From assembly GCA_026129405.1 (NCBI GenBank), contig JAHCID010000001.1:1798001-1862000 (forward strand): DNA of 64,000 nt. Reading direction: 5' to 3'. Of the stretch, positions 1-8,419 are shown piece after piece. The stretch comes from a bacterium. Its GTDB lineage: Bacteria; Desulfobacterota; Binatia; DP-6. Within the stretch, counting starts at the first letter, position 1. Each line of letters starts with the position of its first letter. A model generated the notes under the pieces. It searched no databases, was not told the origin of the DNA, and saw only the letters and a list, made by a program, of their open reading frames with translations. A program made the translations under genes and the position numbers.

Positions 1-1
1 C

Positions 2-2377
2 CGGCTCGACGACTGGCTGGAGGCGAATCGCACGTGGCTGACGACGCAGGTGTCGGAGGCGCTCGGCCGGCCGGTCGCCTACGAGCGGCTGTCCGTCTCG
101 ATGCGGGGCGGCGTCGAGGTCGAGGGCGTGCGCATCGGCGAGGACGCAGCCTGGGGCGAGGGCGACTTCCTCCGCGCGGCCCGCGTCCTCGTGCGGCTGC
201 GGTTCCTGCCCCTGCTCGTGGGCCACTACCGGATCGCCGAGGTCGTGCTGGCGGAGCCGGCGGTGACGCTCGTGCGCGACGGCACGGCGTGGAACGTCGA
301 CTCCTTGGGCCATCGTCCGCCGTCGCGCGTCCGGCACGAGACGTGGGGCGTGCGGCGGGTCGCCGACCCCGCGCCGGCGGCGCCCGGCCGCGACGCGATC
401 CCGTTCCCCGTGGCGTCGCTCGTGATCGGGCGGCTCACGATCGACGACGGCACCGTGCGCCTCGTCGATCGGCGGACCGCCCCGCCGCGCGAGCTCCTGC
501 TGCGTGCGGTGGCGCTCGAGGCCTCGCCGGTCGGGCTGCATGCGCCGATCGACGTCACGCTGCGCGCGTCGCTGCTCGACGCCGCCGCGCCGAACCTCCG
601 CCTCGACGGCACGGTCGGCCCCGTCGACAATCCCCCGGCGCCCGACACCATGGCGGTCGACGTCACGGCCGAGCTGGCCCCGATCGAGCTGGCGGCGCTG
701 CGGCACGCGCTGCCGGAGCTGGACGCCGCGCTGCCGCCCCCGCTGGTCGTCGAGGGGCCGCTCAGCGTCCGGCTGGTCGCCCGCGGTAGGCGCCCGGAGC
801 TGGCGCTCGAAGCCACGATCGTCGCGACCGGCGCGCGCGTCGCGCACGGCACGTTCTTCGACAAGCCGGCGGGCGTGCCGCTGCGCGTGGAGACCCGTAG
901 CCGGCACACCGACGAGGCGGTCGTCGTCGAGGCGGCGGCCATCCGCGGCGACGGCCTCGACGCGACCGCGCACGGCACCGTCACGACGTCGACGCCCCCC
1001 CGGCTCGATCTCCAGCTCGACACCGGCCGCACGTCGTTCGAGCGCCTCGAAGGGCTCGTGCCCGTGCTCCGCGGCAACGATCTCGGCGGCGCCTTCGAGC
1101 TCCATCTGCGCGCGCTCGGCCCCGCCGACGCCGCCCGCCCGCCGGCGCTCGACGGCACGCTCGCGCTGTACGACGTTCGCGTGCGCCCGCCGGGCGCGCC
1201 GGCCGGCGTGTCGGGCCTCACGACCACCGTGCGCTTCGAGGGCGACACGGCGACGCTGCCCCCGACCCGCGTCCGCGTCGGCAGCGGCACGCTGACGGCG
1301 AGCGGCATGGTGCGCGACCTCGCCGCGCCGAGCGGCGCCTTCCGCATCGAGGCCGACGCGATCACGCTCGCCGACCTCGGTCTGCCGCAGGAGGGCACGC
1401 GCCCCGACGTGCTGCGCGACCTCGCCGTCGACGCCCAGCTCGGCGGCGACGGCGTGCGTCTCGTCGTGCGCGCCGCCGAGGCCACGCTGCGCGACGCCGA
1501 TCTGCGGCGGCTCACGACCAGCGTGCGCTGGCAGGATCCGATCGCGACCGTCGAGTCGTTCGACGCCCAGGCTTTCGGCGGCACGTTGGCCGGCACCGGC
1601 ACGCTCGACCTCACCGACCGCGCCGCCCCGCGCTTCGCCGTCGACGGCACCGCCCGCGGCCTCGTGCTCGCGCAGCTGGCGGCGTTGCGCGGCGACGACG
1701 GCCTCGCGGACCGCGTCGAGGGCACCGTCGACGCGTCGGCCGCGCTGCGCGGCACGGCCGGCCCCCCGAAGGTGCTGCGCCGCTCCCTCGTCGGCACCGC
1801 CCGCCTCGACGTCCGCGACGGCGCCGTGAAGGGCGTGAACCTCCTGGGCGGCGTCGTCGCCGGCATCGGCGGCCTGCCCGTTCTCGGCGACCTCGTCAGC
1901 AACCGCTTCCGGGAGAAGCGTCCCGCGCTCCTCGGCGCCACCAACACCCGCTTCGACCGCCTCCAGGCCACCGCCCGCGTCGCCGACGGCGCCGCCCGCA
2001 CCAACGACCTCGTCCTGACCGCGCCCGAGTACACGGTCACGATGGCCGGCACGATCGGTCTCGCCGGCGCCGTCGACGCCGAGGGCACCCTCACCGCCGG
2101 CCGCGGCCTGACCGCCGACGTCGTCGCCAGCATCCGCGAAGCCCGCTTCATCACCAACGACGCCGGCCTCATCGCGGTCCCCTTCCACGTCTCCGGAACC
2201 CTCCCCAACGTGACCGTGAAACCCGACCCGAGCCTGTTCGTGAGGGCCCTGCGCGGCGGCCTCCTCGAGGAGGGCGTCGGCAAGCTCCTCGGCGGCGGCG
2301 CGAAGGCGGGGAAGGGCGTGGGGAAGGAGACGGAGAACCTGCTCAAGAAGGGGCTCAACGGGCTCCTCGGGCGCTGA
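2..2377 (+). CDS. AsmA-family protein, 5' truncated by window edge
   Basis: The reading frame is open from base 2, so the start lies outside the window. About 791 residues are visible. The first residues (LDDWLEANRTWLTTQVSEALGRPV) are typical of the stretch following the N-terminal membrane helix of AsmA/YhjG-like proteins. The rest is a long beta-rich series with an AsmA-like C-terminal region: low-complexity DGT and LDLT segments and a final conserved block on 'defining a function through the C-terminal repeat'. It ends in a Gly/Lys-rich tail (GKGVGKETENLLKKGLNGLLG). AsmA-like proteins are inner-membrane-anchored periplasmic bridge proteins linked to phospholipid transport and outer-membrane homeostasis; that role is from the family. 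No neighbour suggests a more specific job. Confidence 0.82.
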   Translation, partial: RLDDWLEANRTWLTTQVSEALGRPVAYERLSVSMRGGVEVEGVRIGEDAAWGEGDFLRAARVLVRLRFLPLLVGHYRIAEVVLAEPAVTLVRDGTAWNVDSLGHRPPSRVRHETWGVRRVADPAPAAPGRDAIPFPVASLVIGRLTIDDGTVRLVDRRTAPPRELLLRAVALEASPVGLHAPIDVTLRASLLDAAAPNLRLDGTVGPVDNPPAPDTMAVDVTAELAPIELAALRHALPELDAALPPPLVVEGPLSVRLVARGRRPELALEATIVATGARVAHGTFFDKPAGVPLRVETRSRHTDEAVVVEAAAIRGDGLDATAHGTVTTSTPPRLDLQLDTGRTSFERLEGLVPVLRGNDLGGAFELHLRALGPADAARPPALDGTLALYDVRVRPPGAPAGVSGLTTTVRFEGDTATLPPTRVRVGSGTLTASGMVRDLAAPSGAFRIEADAITLADLGLPQEGTRPDVLRDLAVDAQLGGDGVRLVVRAAEATLRDADLRRLTTSVRWQDPIATVESFDAQAFGGTLAGTGTLDLTDRAAPRFAVDGTARGLVLAQLAALRGDDGLADRVEGTVDASAALRGTAGPPKVLRRSLVGTARLDVRDGAVKGVNLLGGVVAGIGGLPVLGDLVSNRFREKRPALLGATNTRFDRLQATARVADGAARTNDLVLTAPEYTVTMAGTIGLAGAVDAEGTLTAGRGLTADVVASIREARFITNDAGLIAVPFHVSGTLPNVTVKPDPSLFVRALRGGLLEEGVGKLLGGGAKAGKGVGKETENLLKKGLNGLLGR

Positions 2378-2542
2378 GGGGGGCGCGGCCGGTGGGCGCG
2401 GTCTCCCGCGCGGCGGGGGATTCGAGGGATTCCTGGGTGGGAGGTGCGGCAGGCTGCGGGCGCTCGGGTTCGGCCCGTGGCGCCGCTACGAGGGCACCGC
2501 CAGCACCGCACCCCGGAGCGATGCATCACCCTGGAACGCGAG

Positions 2543-2615
2543 ACCCTCGACGCCGTCGTGCGTGCGATCATTCTGCCGCACGCACACGAGCGCGTTGCGC
2601 GGCGCGCGTCAGATC
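2543..2615 (-). pseudogene. Relic of a second REP-associated transposase copy
   Basis: Reverse-strand translation of 2543-2608 gives RAPRNALVCVRQND followed by RTHDGVEG. This matches RAVRNALVYVLQNR and RKHGDAEG of the transposase just to the right (2800-3393). The catalytic Tyr is replaced by Cys. The preceding DLT lies in another frame at about 2609-2615, and the nucleotide match (gatctgac...cgcaacgcgctcgt) continues across that break with a small deletion. It is therefore a decayed tandem copy or rearranged fragment. Both copies have the same orientation. Confidence 0.7.
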
Positions 2616-2799
2616 CTCTCGTCCTCTCGGGTGGCGCGGGGGCGACTCGGCCGGGTCCGCGGGGAAGCCGGGGTCTCCCGCGCTGCGGCGGAACGGATGC
2701 AGAGACTCTGGAGGCGAGCGCGGCGCCCGATCACGGCCCGCGTCGTCGCGTCGGCTGCGGCCGCTCGGCCGGGTCGAGCAGCCCGTGCCGCCGCCACCC

Positions 2800-3393
2800 T
2801 CACCGCCCGAGCCAGGTTCGCGCCGTCACCACGGGCGCGGTCGGTGCCGCCTCCACGCGATGCGTCCAGCCCGGGAACCAGCGCGCCGACGAGCACGGAT
2901 CGAAGCGCGGCCCCTCGGCGTCGCCGTGCTTGCGGCGATTCTGCAGCACGTAGACGAGCGCGTTGCGCACGGCGCGCGGGCTGGTCAGATCGCGTGCGTG
3001 GTAGCGATCGCCCCAGAGCGCGCCGCGTCGCCCGAGCAGCGCGTTGACGCGTTTCGCGACCCGCACCGCGAGCCCCTGAACGCCGCGCGCGAGCGCCGGC
3101 GGCGTATCCGCTTCGACGACGAGATGGACGTGGTCGCGCTGGACGGAGAAGGCGACGACGCGGAACGCCGCCCCCGAGGCGCGGGCGAGTGCCGCGCGCA
3201 CCACCGGGAAGAGGGACGCGTTGCGCAGCGAGACGGGCAGGGAGACGGCGCGGAGCGTGACGTGCGCGGGGGCGCGGCCGTCGTGCAGGGCGCGCGGGCG
3301 GTGCGGCATGTTGCGGCGTGACCCGGTCGGCTTGCGGCCGGCGCCGGCCCGTCGCCCGCCGTGCCGGCGAATGGTGAATTCGCGCCGGGCCAT
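2800..3393 (-). CDS. REP-associated tyrosine transposase (Y1/IS200-like)
   Basis: The protein has 197 residues from ATG at 3393; an upstream ATG at 3408 would add five residues. A basic N-terminus with GGRRAGAGRKP and MPHRPR is typical of chromosomal RAYT proteins. The HUH motif is HVHLVV, and the catalytic Tyr sits in NALVYVLQNRRKHG. LLGRRGALWGDRYHARDL is the conserved segment between them. RAYTs are single-copy domesticated relatives of IS200/IS605 transposases that act on short palindromic REP sequences. I see no terminal inverted repeats and no clear REP array beside it. A decayed copy lies about 185 bp downstream. Confidence 0.85.
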   Translation of the reverse strand: MARREFTIRRHGGRRAGAGRKPTGSRRNMPHRPRALHDGRAPAHVTLRAVSLPVSLRNASLFPVVRAALARASGAAFRVVAFSVQRDHVHLVVEADTPPALARGVQGLAVRVAKRVNALLGRRGALWGDRYHARDLTSPRAVRNALVYVLQNRRKHGDAEGPRFDPCSSARWFPGWTHRVEAAPTAPVVTARTWLGR

Positions 3394-3408
3394 GGCTTGA
3401 TTGTGCAA

Positions 3409-4153
3409 GGATTAGCTGAAAGATAGCAGGCTGTCAAGTGTGCCTCTGGTCCGGGCGGTGGGGTCTGTGGTGCGAGCCCGATGGCGACGGTGGCAGCGCC
3501 GCGCGGCGCCAGCGGCCGCGCGGAGCGGAAGGCCGACGAATCACGGCGAGCGGCGGCGCGTCTTCAGGGCGCGCGTGTCGTCGTGCTCCGCGTGCGGCGT
3601 GCTCCGCGTGCGGCGGCCGTGGGGCGACGCGTCGACCTCCTGCCCTCGACGGACGCGTGCCCGACTCCGAGTCCATCGCCGGCAGGTCGAGTGGAAGCTG
3701 GTGTACCGCCGTCCACGTGCGATCACGCAGCTGACGCTGCGGGCTCATGATCCGCTGGCCACTTCGATCTCTTCGAACCCGATCATATTGAGTTGAGTCC
3801 ACCTGGACGGCGGTGCACCTGGACGGTCGGCGACCGGTGGGTTGCCGCGGCGCCGTGTCGGCCGCCGGAGGTCGCGGGGGCAACTCCTGCCGAGGCGATG
3901 CGCCCGTGCTCCGCCGCCGTCGTGGCTGCTCGTGCTCGGGCCGACCTGTCGCAGCGACGACGGCGCCCACCGACGCCGAGACCCCGCACGGCGTGCGCGG
4001 CGCGGCGCCCGCGCCGAACCGCGCTGGACCCCGCGCCGGCAATCTTGCGACGCACCTGGTGCGGTATCGTCACTCGGAAACGATTCCGCCCGCGCCCGCC
4101 GTGCCCGCTGCCATGGCCGCAACTTTGCTGGAGCGCCGCGCAGGAGGAACCGC
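3409..4153. other. Long stretch without a convincing gene
   Basis: Reading frames here are short or Arg/Ala-rich, lack the codon pattern of neighbouring genes and match nothing I recognise. A perfect tandem duplication of a 16-base unit (gtgctccgcgtgcggc) lies at 3583-3598 and 3599-3614. Sequence around 3740-3800 is less G+C-rich (cttcgatctcttcgaa, gatcatattgag) and could hold the promoter of the downstream secreted-protein gene, but I cannot place -35 and -10 boxes with confidence. Confidence 0.5.
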
Positions 4154-4723
4154 ATGCGAACGCTCGCCCTGTCCGTTGCCGTCGCTCTCTTGGTGGGGAC
4201 GGCCGCCGTCGCCGGTGCACAGCCGGTGTCGGCCGTGAAGCTGCAGCTGAAGGAGAAGAACGGGAAGCAGAAGCTTCTCTTCCTGTCCAAGGACAAGACT
4301 CTCGTCGCGCCTGCCGTCGGGGGGCCGAACGATCCGCGGGACGTCGGAGCGGAGCTCACGCTGTGCGCGAGCAACGGGAACTCGGCCTCGTTCGCGTTCG
4401 TGGCGGGGAACTGGTCGGCGAACGCGGCCGGCACGCTCTACAAGTACAAGGTGAAGGGGAAGCCGGCCGGGCCGAAGGTCGCGCAGCTGAAGAGCGGCAA
4501 GACGCTCAAGGTCGTGGGCGGCGCCGTCGGGCTCTCGGTGAACGGGACGCTCGGCGCGGTCGGCGTGCGCATGACGATGGGCTCGCTCGTGCAGTGCACG
4601 CGCTTCATGAGCGCGAAAAAGGACGTGACCGGGCAGTACGACGCGCGCAACGCCGCCGCACCAGCCGACTGCTCGAGCGTGACGCTCGGCTGTAGCTCGG
4701 CAATGGGTGCGTTCGTGCACTGA
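4154..4723 (+). CDS. Secreted protein of unknown function
   Basis: The start is fixed by a strong Shine-Dalgarno (aggagg, 4142-4147) seven bases before ATG. The product has 189 residues. A clear Sec signal peptide (MRTLALSVAVALLVGTAAVAGA) probably ends at AGA-QP. The mature part is Lys/Gly-rich and predicted beta-rich, with recurring short units (KLQLKEKNGKQKLLFLSKD, LKSGKTLKVVGGAVGLSVNG). It has four Cys residues, three near the end, suggesting disulphides. No enzyme motif is visible. Proteins of this style seem common in some uncultured deltaproteobacterial genomes. It appears monocistronic, with a strong hairpin directly after the stop. Confidence 0.78.
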   Translation: MRTLALSVAVALLVGTAAVAGAQPVSAVKLQLKEKNGKQKLLFLSKDKTLVAPAVGGPNDPRDVGAELTLCASNGNSASFAFVAGNWSANAAGTLYKYKVKGKPAGPKVAQLKSGKTLKVVGGAVGLSVNGTLGAVGVRMTMGSLVQCTRFMSAKKDVTGQYDARNAAAPADCSSVTLGCSSAMGAFVH

Positions 4724-4726
4724 CGC

Positions 4727-4761
4727 GGGCGGGCCGGGGGCGAGGCGCTCCCGGCCCGCCC
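4727..4761. terminator. GC-rich hairpin between convergent genes
   Basis: A perfect 12-bp inverted repeat (gggcgggccggg at 4727-4738, cccggcccgccc at 4750-4761) with an 11-base loop begins three bases after the stop of the secreted-protein gene. There is no T-tract. The ATP-grasp gene converges from the right, so it could end transcription from both sides. Confidence 0.6.
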
Positions 4762-4857
4762 CGTTCCGCCGGCGTGTGCGGCGGGCTGGACACCGTCGGG
4801 CCGTGACCCGGCAACCGGCCCGCCGCGCCGCCGGTGTCGCTGGGGCGGCGGTCGCCG

Positions 4858-5889
4858 CTACTTCGCCGTTCCGTTCGGCGCGCGCTCGAGCGCCAGGTTC
4901 ACGATACGCTGGATCAGTGAATCGTAGTCGAGCCCGGCGCGCTCGGCCGACTCGGCGTAGTCCTCGCCGTAGGCGAGCTGCGGGTTCGGGTTCGCCTCGA
5001 GGACGTAGACGCGGCCCTCGGCGTCGAGGCGCAGATCGATGCGCGCGTAGCCGCTCAGCTCGAGGATGCGGTAGATCCGCTTGCACAGGGTCTGGATGCG
5101 GGTGAGCTGCTCGTCGGTCAGGCCCTTCGCGGCCTCGCTCTTGATGCCGGCCTTCTTCTGGTAGGCGCGGTCCCACTTCACCTTCTCGGTGGCGATGCGG
5201 GGCTTCTCCTCGGGGAGCTTCGTGAACAGCAGCTCCCACACCGGGAAGACGCGCAGGCGGGCGTTGCCGAGGACGCCGACGTAGAGCTCGCGCCCGTCGA
5301 TGAAGCGCTCGGCGATGGCGTCGGTGCCGAGGCGACGGTGGATGAAGCGGACGCGCTCTTCCAGCTTCTCGTCGTCCTGCACGATCGACGTCTGCGCGAT
5401 GCCGGCGCTGCCCTCGCGGGTGAGCGACTTCACGATCAGCGGGAAGGCGAGACGGGCGGGGCGCTTCACCGCGCGCCCCATGCGGAACACCGCGAACTCG
5501 GGCACCGGGATGCGGTGGAACGAGAGCAGCTTCTTCGAGATCGCCTTGTCGCGCGCCAGCATGAGGCCGCGCGGGTTGCAGCCCGTGTACGGCACGCGCA
5601 GCAGCTCGAGATAGCTGACGACGTTCTGGTCGTAGATCGGGACGTCGTGGAAGTCTTCCAGCAGGTTGAACACGACCTGCGGCTGCAGCTCGCCGATCGC
5701 CTTGCGCACGACGCCGAGGTCGCTGCCGACGCCGAGGCATTGCACCTCGTGGCCCAGCTCGCGCAGCGTGCTGACGACGTCGAACTCGGTCTTCCACTCG
5801 ACGTGCGCGACGTCGATGCCCTTCACGTCGTCCGGCGGCACCAGGTTCTCGTCCATGAGCGCCAGCAATCGGAGCTTCTTCTTCTTCAT
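4858..5889 (-). CDS. ATP-grasp ligase, D-Ala-D-Ala ligase/RimK-like
   Basis: The product has 343 residues from ATG at 5889 ([16 protein letters not shown]). The N-terminal domain ends in NLLEDF...YLELLRVPYTG, which parallels the D-Ala-D-Ala ligase pre-grasp region. A central ATP-grasp follows: LARDKAISKKLLSFHRIPVPEF, then FPLIVKSLTREGSAGI. The C-terminal magnesium-binding segment is YARIDLRLDAEG and VLEANPNPQ (about residue 293). Such enzymes couple a carboxylate to an amine via acyl-phosphate. The substrate is unknown. It overlaps the upstream metallopeptidase gene by four bases (ATGA), so the pair is translationally coupled. No murein genes lie beside it, so a housekeeping ddl role is unlikely. 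A peptide or amino-acid ligase acting with the peptidase is the inference. Confidence 0.8.
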   Translation of the reverse strand: MKKKKLRLLALMDENLVPPDDVKGIDVAHVEWKTEFDVVSTLRELGHEVQCLGVGSDLGVVRKAIGELQPQVVFNLLEDFHDVPIYDQNVVSYLELLRVPYTGCNPRGLMLARDKAISKKLLSFHRIPVPEFAVFRMGRAVKRPARLAFPLIVKSLTREGSAGIAQTSIVQDDEKLEERVRFIHRRLGTDAIAERFIDGRELYVGVLGNARLRVFPVWELLFTKLPEEKPRIATEKVKWDRAYQKKAGIKSEAAKGLTDEQLTRIQTLCKRIYRILELSGYARIDLRLDAEGRVYVLEANPNPQLAYGEDYAESAERAGLDYDSLIQRIVNLALERAPNGTAK

Positions 5890-6929
5890 AGCGCCACCCG
5901 ATGGCGGCCACTGCGGAGGAACCGCATGATCTGGCCGGTCAGGAGGATGCCGAAGTCGAGCAGCGTGGCGTCCTCGTCCTGGATGAGGCGGAGCTTCAGC
6001 TCGGCGGCGCGCTGGACCATGTCGTCGAGCACGCGATCGATGGTGTACTGATGCTCGCCCGTGAGCGCCGCGAGCTTGCGACGCAGCTCGGGGCGGACGC
6101 GGCGCAGGAAGCGCGCCGCCGGCGGATTGCTCTGGTGCTCCTTCTGCGTGGAGAAGACCTTGCGCAGCCAGGGGTCGTACTCGCGCAGGCTCTCGAGCCC
6201 GTAGCGGGCGCGTTTCTCGCGGTAGTGCTCGCGCAGCGTCCGCGTGAGCGTGCGCAGCGGATCGATCACGCGGCGCGTATGCACGACGGGGCGCACGTCG
6301 GCGAGCGCCTTCATGACCTCGTCGACGTACTCGAGCTTGCGCAGCGCGGGCCAGCCGGCGTACTGCCGCCGCCACTTGGAGCCCGGCGTGAGCCAGACGG
6401 CGAACGTCTCCGCGAAGTCCTCGTCCGGGTGGCTCTGGGCGTAGTACGACTCGAGGTGCAGGACGTAGCGCTTCGAGTCGGGCTTGGGCGCGTAGTGCTG
6501 CGGGTAGGGCTCCGACGTCTTGCCGAAGAGCGCCTGGCGGCGGCGGCGGCGGCGCAGCCGGTAGCCGTTCTCGATCGCATGGCCGGTCTCGTGGCGCAGG
6601 ATGCGCATGCACCACTCGGGCGTGCCGCCCTCGACCTCGCGCATCTGCGTCCGCTCGAGCTCCATGAGCCGGCGGTGCGCCATGTAGAAGGGGATCGCGA
6701 TGCCGGGGACGCCGTCGGGCGTGTACCAGTCGTCGGACAGCCAGAAGTGCGGCCGGAAGGCGAGGTGGCGACGCTCGAGCTCGCGGTAGAGCTGCTGGAT
6801 GCGCGGATGGACCGGCGAGCGCTCGAGGTCGAGTCCCAGATCGCAGAGCCGCACGTCGAGCAGCTTGTGGTCCGGCCAGCGGCTCCAGACCCGGCTGCTC
6901 GTGGTACGACTGGTATGACGCGCCGGCAT
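5886..6929 (-). CDS. Putative zinc metallopeptidase with HETGH motif
   Basis: I chose ATG at 6929 ([15 protein letters not shown]), giving 347 residues. A longer frame to 7019 would overlap the divergent gene. The zinc-site motif HETGH (about residues 112-116) is followed by an Arg run. About 50 residues later comes [14 protein letters not shown], which would supply the third zinc ligand as in the putative zinc-binding peptidase (Peptidase_Mx-like) group. There is no signal peptide and no membrane helix, so it is probably cytoplasmic. The C-terminal half is helical and charged. The gene is followed with a four-base overlap by an ATP-grasp ligase. The family assignment rests on motifs only. 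Confidence 0.7.
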   Translation of the reverse strand: MPARHTSRTTSSRVWSRWPDHKLLDVRLCDLGLDLERSPVHPRIQQLYRELERRHLAFRPHFWLSDDWYTPDGVPGIAIPFYMAHRRLMELERTQMREVEGGTPEWCMRILRHETGHAIENGYRLRRRRRRQALFGKTSEPYPQHYAPKPDSKRYVLHLESYYAQSHPDEDFAETFAVWLTPGSKWRRQYAGWPALRKLEYVDEVMKALADVRPVVHTRRVIDPLRTLTRTLREHYREKRARYGLESLREYDPWLRKVFSTQKEHQSNPPAARFLRRVRPELRRKLAALTGEHQYTIDRVLDDMVQRAAELKLRLIQDEDATLLDFGILLTGQIMRFLRSGRHRVAL

Positions 6930-7017
6930 CTCGCTTGTCGCCGCGTTCGCGGCGCCCGTATTATGCCCGCCCGTCGGCGCGGCGCACAAATCCGACGACC
7001 CGCATGGGAGGACGAGC

Positions 7018-8136
7018 ATGAAGGTGCAGGCGGCGATCTCTTGGGAACCGAAGCGGCCGCTCGAGGTGGAGACGATCGACCTCGAAGGTCCCAGGGCGGG
7101 CGAGTGCCTGGTGCGGCTCGCGGCGACCGGGGTCTGTCACACCGACGCCTACACCATGAGCGGGCGCGACCCGTCGGGGCTCTTCCCCACGGTGCTCGGC
7201 CACGAGGGGGCGGGCGAGGTCGTCGAGGTGGGGCCGGGCGTGCGCTCGCTGGCCGTCGGCGATCACGTGATCCCGCTCTACATCCCCGAGTGCCGCGAGT
7301 GCGAGTTCTGCCTCTCCCGCCGCACGAACCTGTGCGGCGCCATCCTGGCGACCCAGGGGAAGGGCCTCATGCCGGACGGCACGAGCCGCCTCTCGCACGC
7401 GGGAAAGACGCTGCATCACTACATGGGTACGTCGACCTTCGCGGAGTACACCGTCGTCCCCGAGATCGCGCTGGCGAAGGTCCGCAAGGACGCGCCGCTC
7501 GACAAGGTGTGTCTGCTCGGCTGCGGGGTCACGACCGGCATCGGCGCCGTGCTGAACACCGCCAAGGTGACGCCGGGCTCGACCGTGGCGGTGTTCGGCC
7601 TCGGCGGCATCGGGCTCTCGGTGATCCAGGGCGCGGTGATGGCCGGCGCCGAGCGCATCATCGGCGTCGACACCAACCCGAAGAAGTTCGCGCTCGCCAC
7701 GCAGCTCGGCGCCACCGACACGGTGGACCCGAGGGCCGTCGCCGATCTGCCGGGGGCGCTCGTCGAGATGACGAGCGGCGGCGTCGACTACGCCTTCGAG
7801 TGCATCGGCAACGTCGAGGTGATGGGGCAGGCGCTCGCGAGCTGCCACAAGGGCTGGGGCGAGTGCATCGTCATCGGCGTCGCCGGCGCGGGCGAGGAGA
7901 TCCACGCGCGGCCGTTCCTGCTCGTGACCGGGCGCGTGTGGCGCGGCTCGGCGTTCGGCGGCACACGCGGGCGCACGCAGCTGCCGCAGTACGTCGACAA
8001 GTACATGGCCGGCCGCCTCGCGCTCGACACCATGGTGAGCGCGACGATGCCGCTCGCCGACATCAACCGCGCCTTCGACCTCATGCACGCGGGCGAGGTG
8101 ATCCGCAGCGTCGTCGTCTACGAGCGCGCTTCCTGA
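7018..8136 (+). CDS. frmA: S-(hydroxymethyl)glutathione dehydrogenase (class III ADH)
   Basis: A 372-residue zinc-dependent medium-chain dehydrogenase. Catalytic zinc ligands are GVCHTD (Cys) and GHEGAG (His). The structural-zinc loop [17 protein letters not shown] has all four Cys. The class III signature [14 protein letters not shown] follows, then the NAD-binding motif [14 protein letters not shown]. It oxidises the spontaneous formaldehyde-glutathione adduct to S-formylglutathione and also reduces S-nitrosoglutathione. A Shine-Dalgarno (gggagg) lies before ATG at 7018. It is alone on this strand; no frmB or frmR homologue is adjacent. It starts about 90 bp from the divergent metallopeptidase gene. 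Confidence 0.93.
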   Translation: MKVQAAISWEPKRPLEVETIDLEGPRAGECLVRLAATGVCHTDAYTMSGRDPSGLFPTVLGHEGAGEVVEVGPGVRSLAVGDHVIPLYIPECRECEFCLSRRTNLCGAILATQGKGLMPDGTSRLSHAGKTLHHYMGTSTFAEYTVVPEIALAKVRKDAPLDKVCLLGCGVTTGIGAVLNTAKVTPGSTVAVFGLGGIGLSVIQGAVMAGAERIIGVDTNPKKFALATQLGATDTVDPRAVADLPGALVEMTSGGVDYAFECIGNVEVMGQALASCHKGWGECIVIGVAGAGEEIHARPFLLVTGRVWRGSAFGGTRGRTQLPQYVDKYMAGRLALDTMVSATMPLADINRAFDLMHAGEVIRSVVVYERAS

Positions 8137-8419
8137 CGGTCAGGAGCGGCGGCGGTCGGTGCGGAGGCCGGCGGCCGCAACGGCAGGGACGGCTCGAAGG
8201 TCGCGGCGCATGGTGGACGCCGCCACACCTGCATCCGGATCCGCTCGGACAGCAGGTCCGCGTCGTTGCGTGCCGGCAGCCCGCTCGGCCCGCCCCGAGC
8301 GCCGCTCGTCCGATCGACTCCGCTCGGCCCGGGTTCGCTGGCGGCCGTCGGGCGCGTGCCGTGCCCGCAAACCGGGGAGGGCTGCGGCTGCGACTCCCAT
8401 ATCGGAGATGGCCCCACCG

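Noticed and set aside
3793-4695. A 300-codon frame overlapping the secreted-protein gene.
   Set aside because: It runs in another frame across a gene with a clear signal peptide and Shine-Dalgarno, and its composition is Arg/Ala-rich.
4858-5889. Assignment of the ATP-grasp gene as a housekeeping D-Ala-D-Ala ligase (ddl).
   Set aside because: The fold fits, but it is coupled to a metallopeptidase rather than to murein genes and its motifs are intermediate with RimK-like ligases.
8131-8144. Short inverted repeat cctgacggtcagg at the frmA stop.
   Set aside because: The six-bp arms with a one-base centre are too small and partly coding, so they do not support a terminator.
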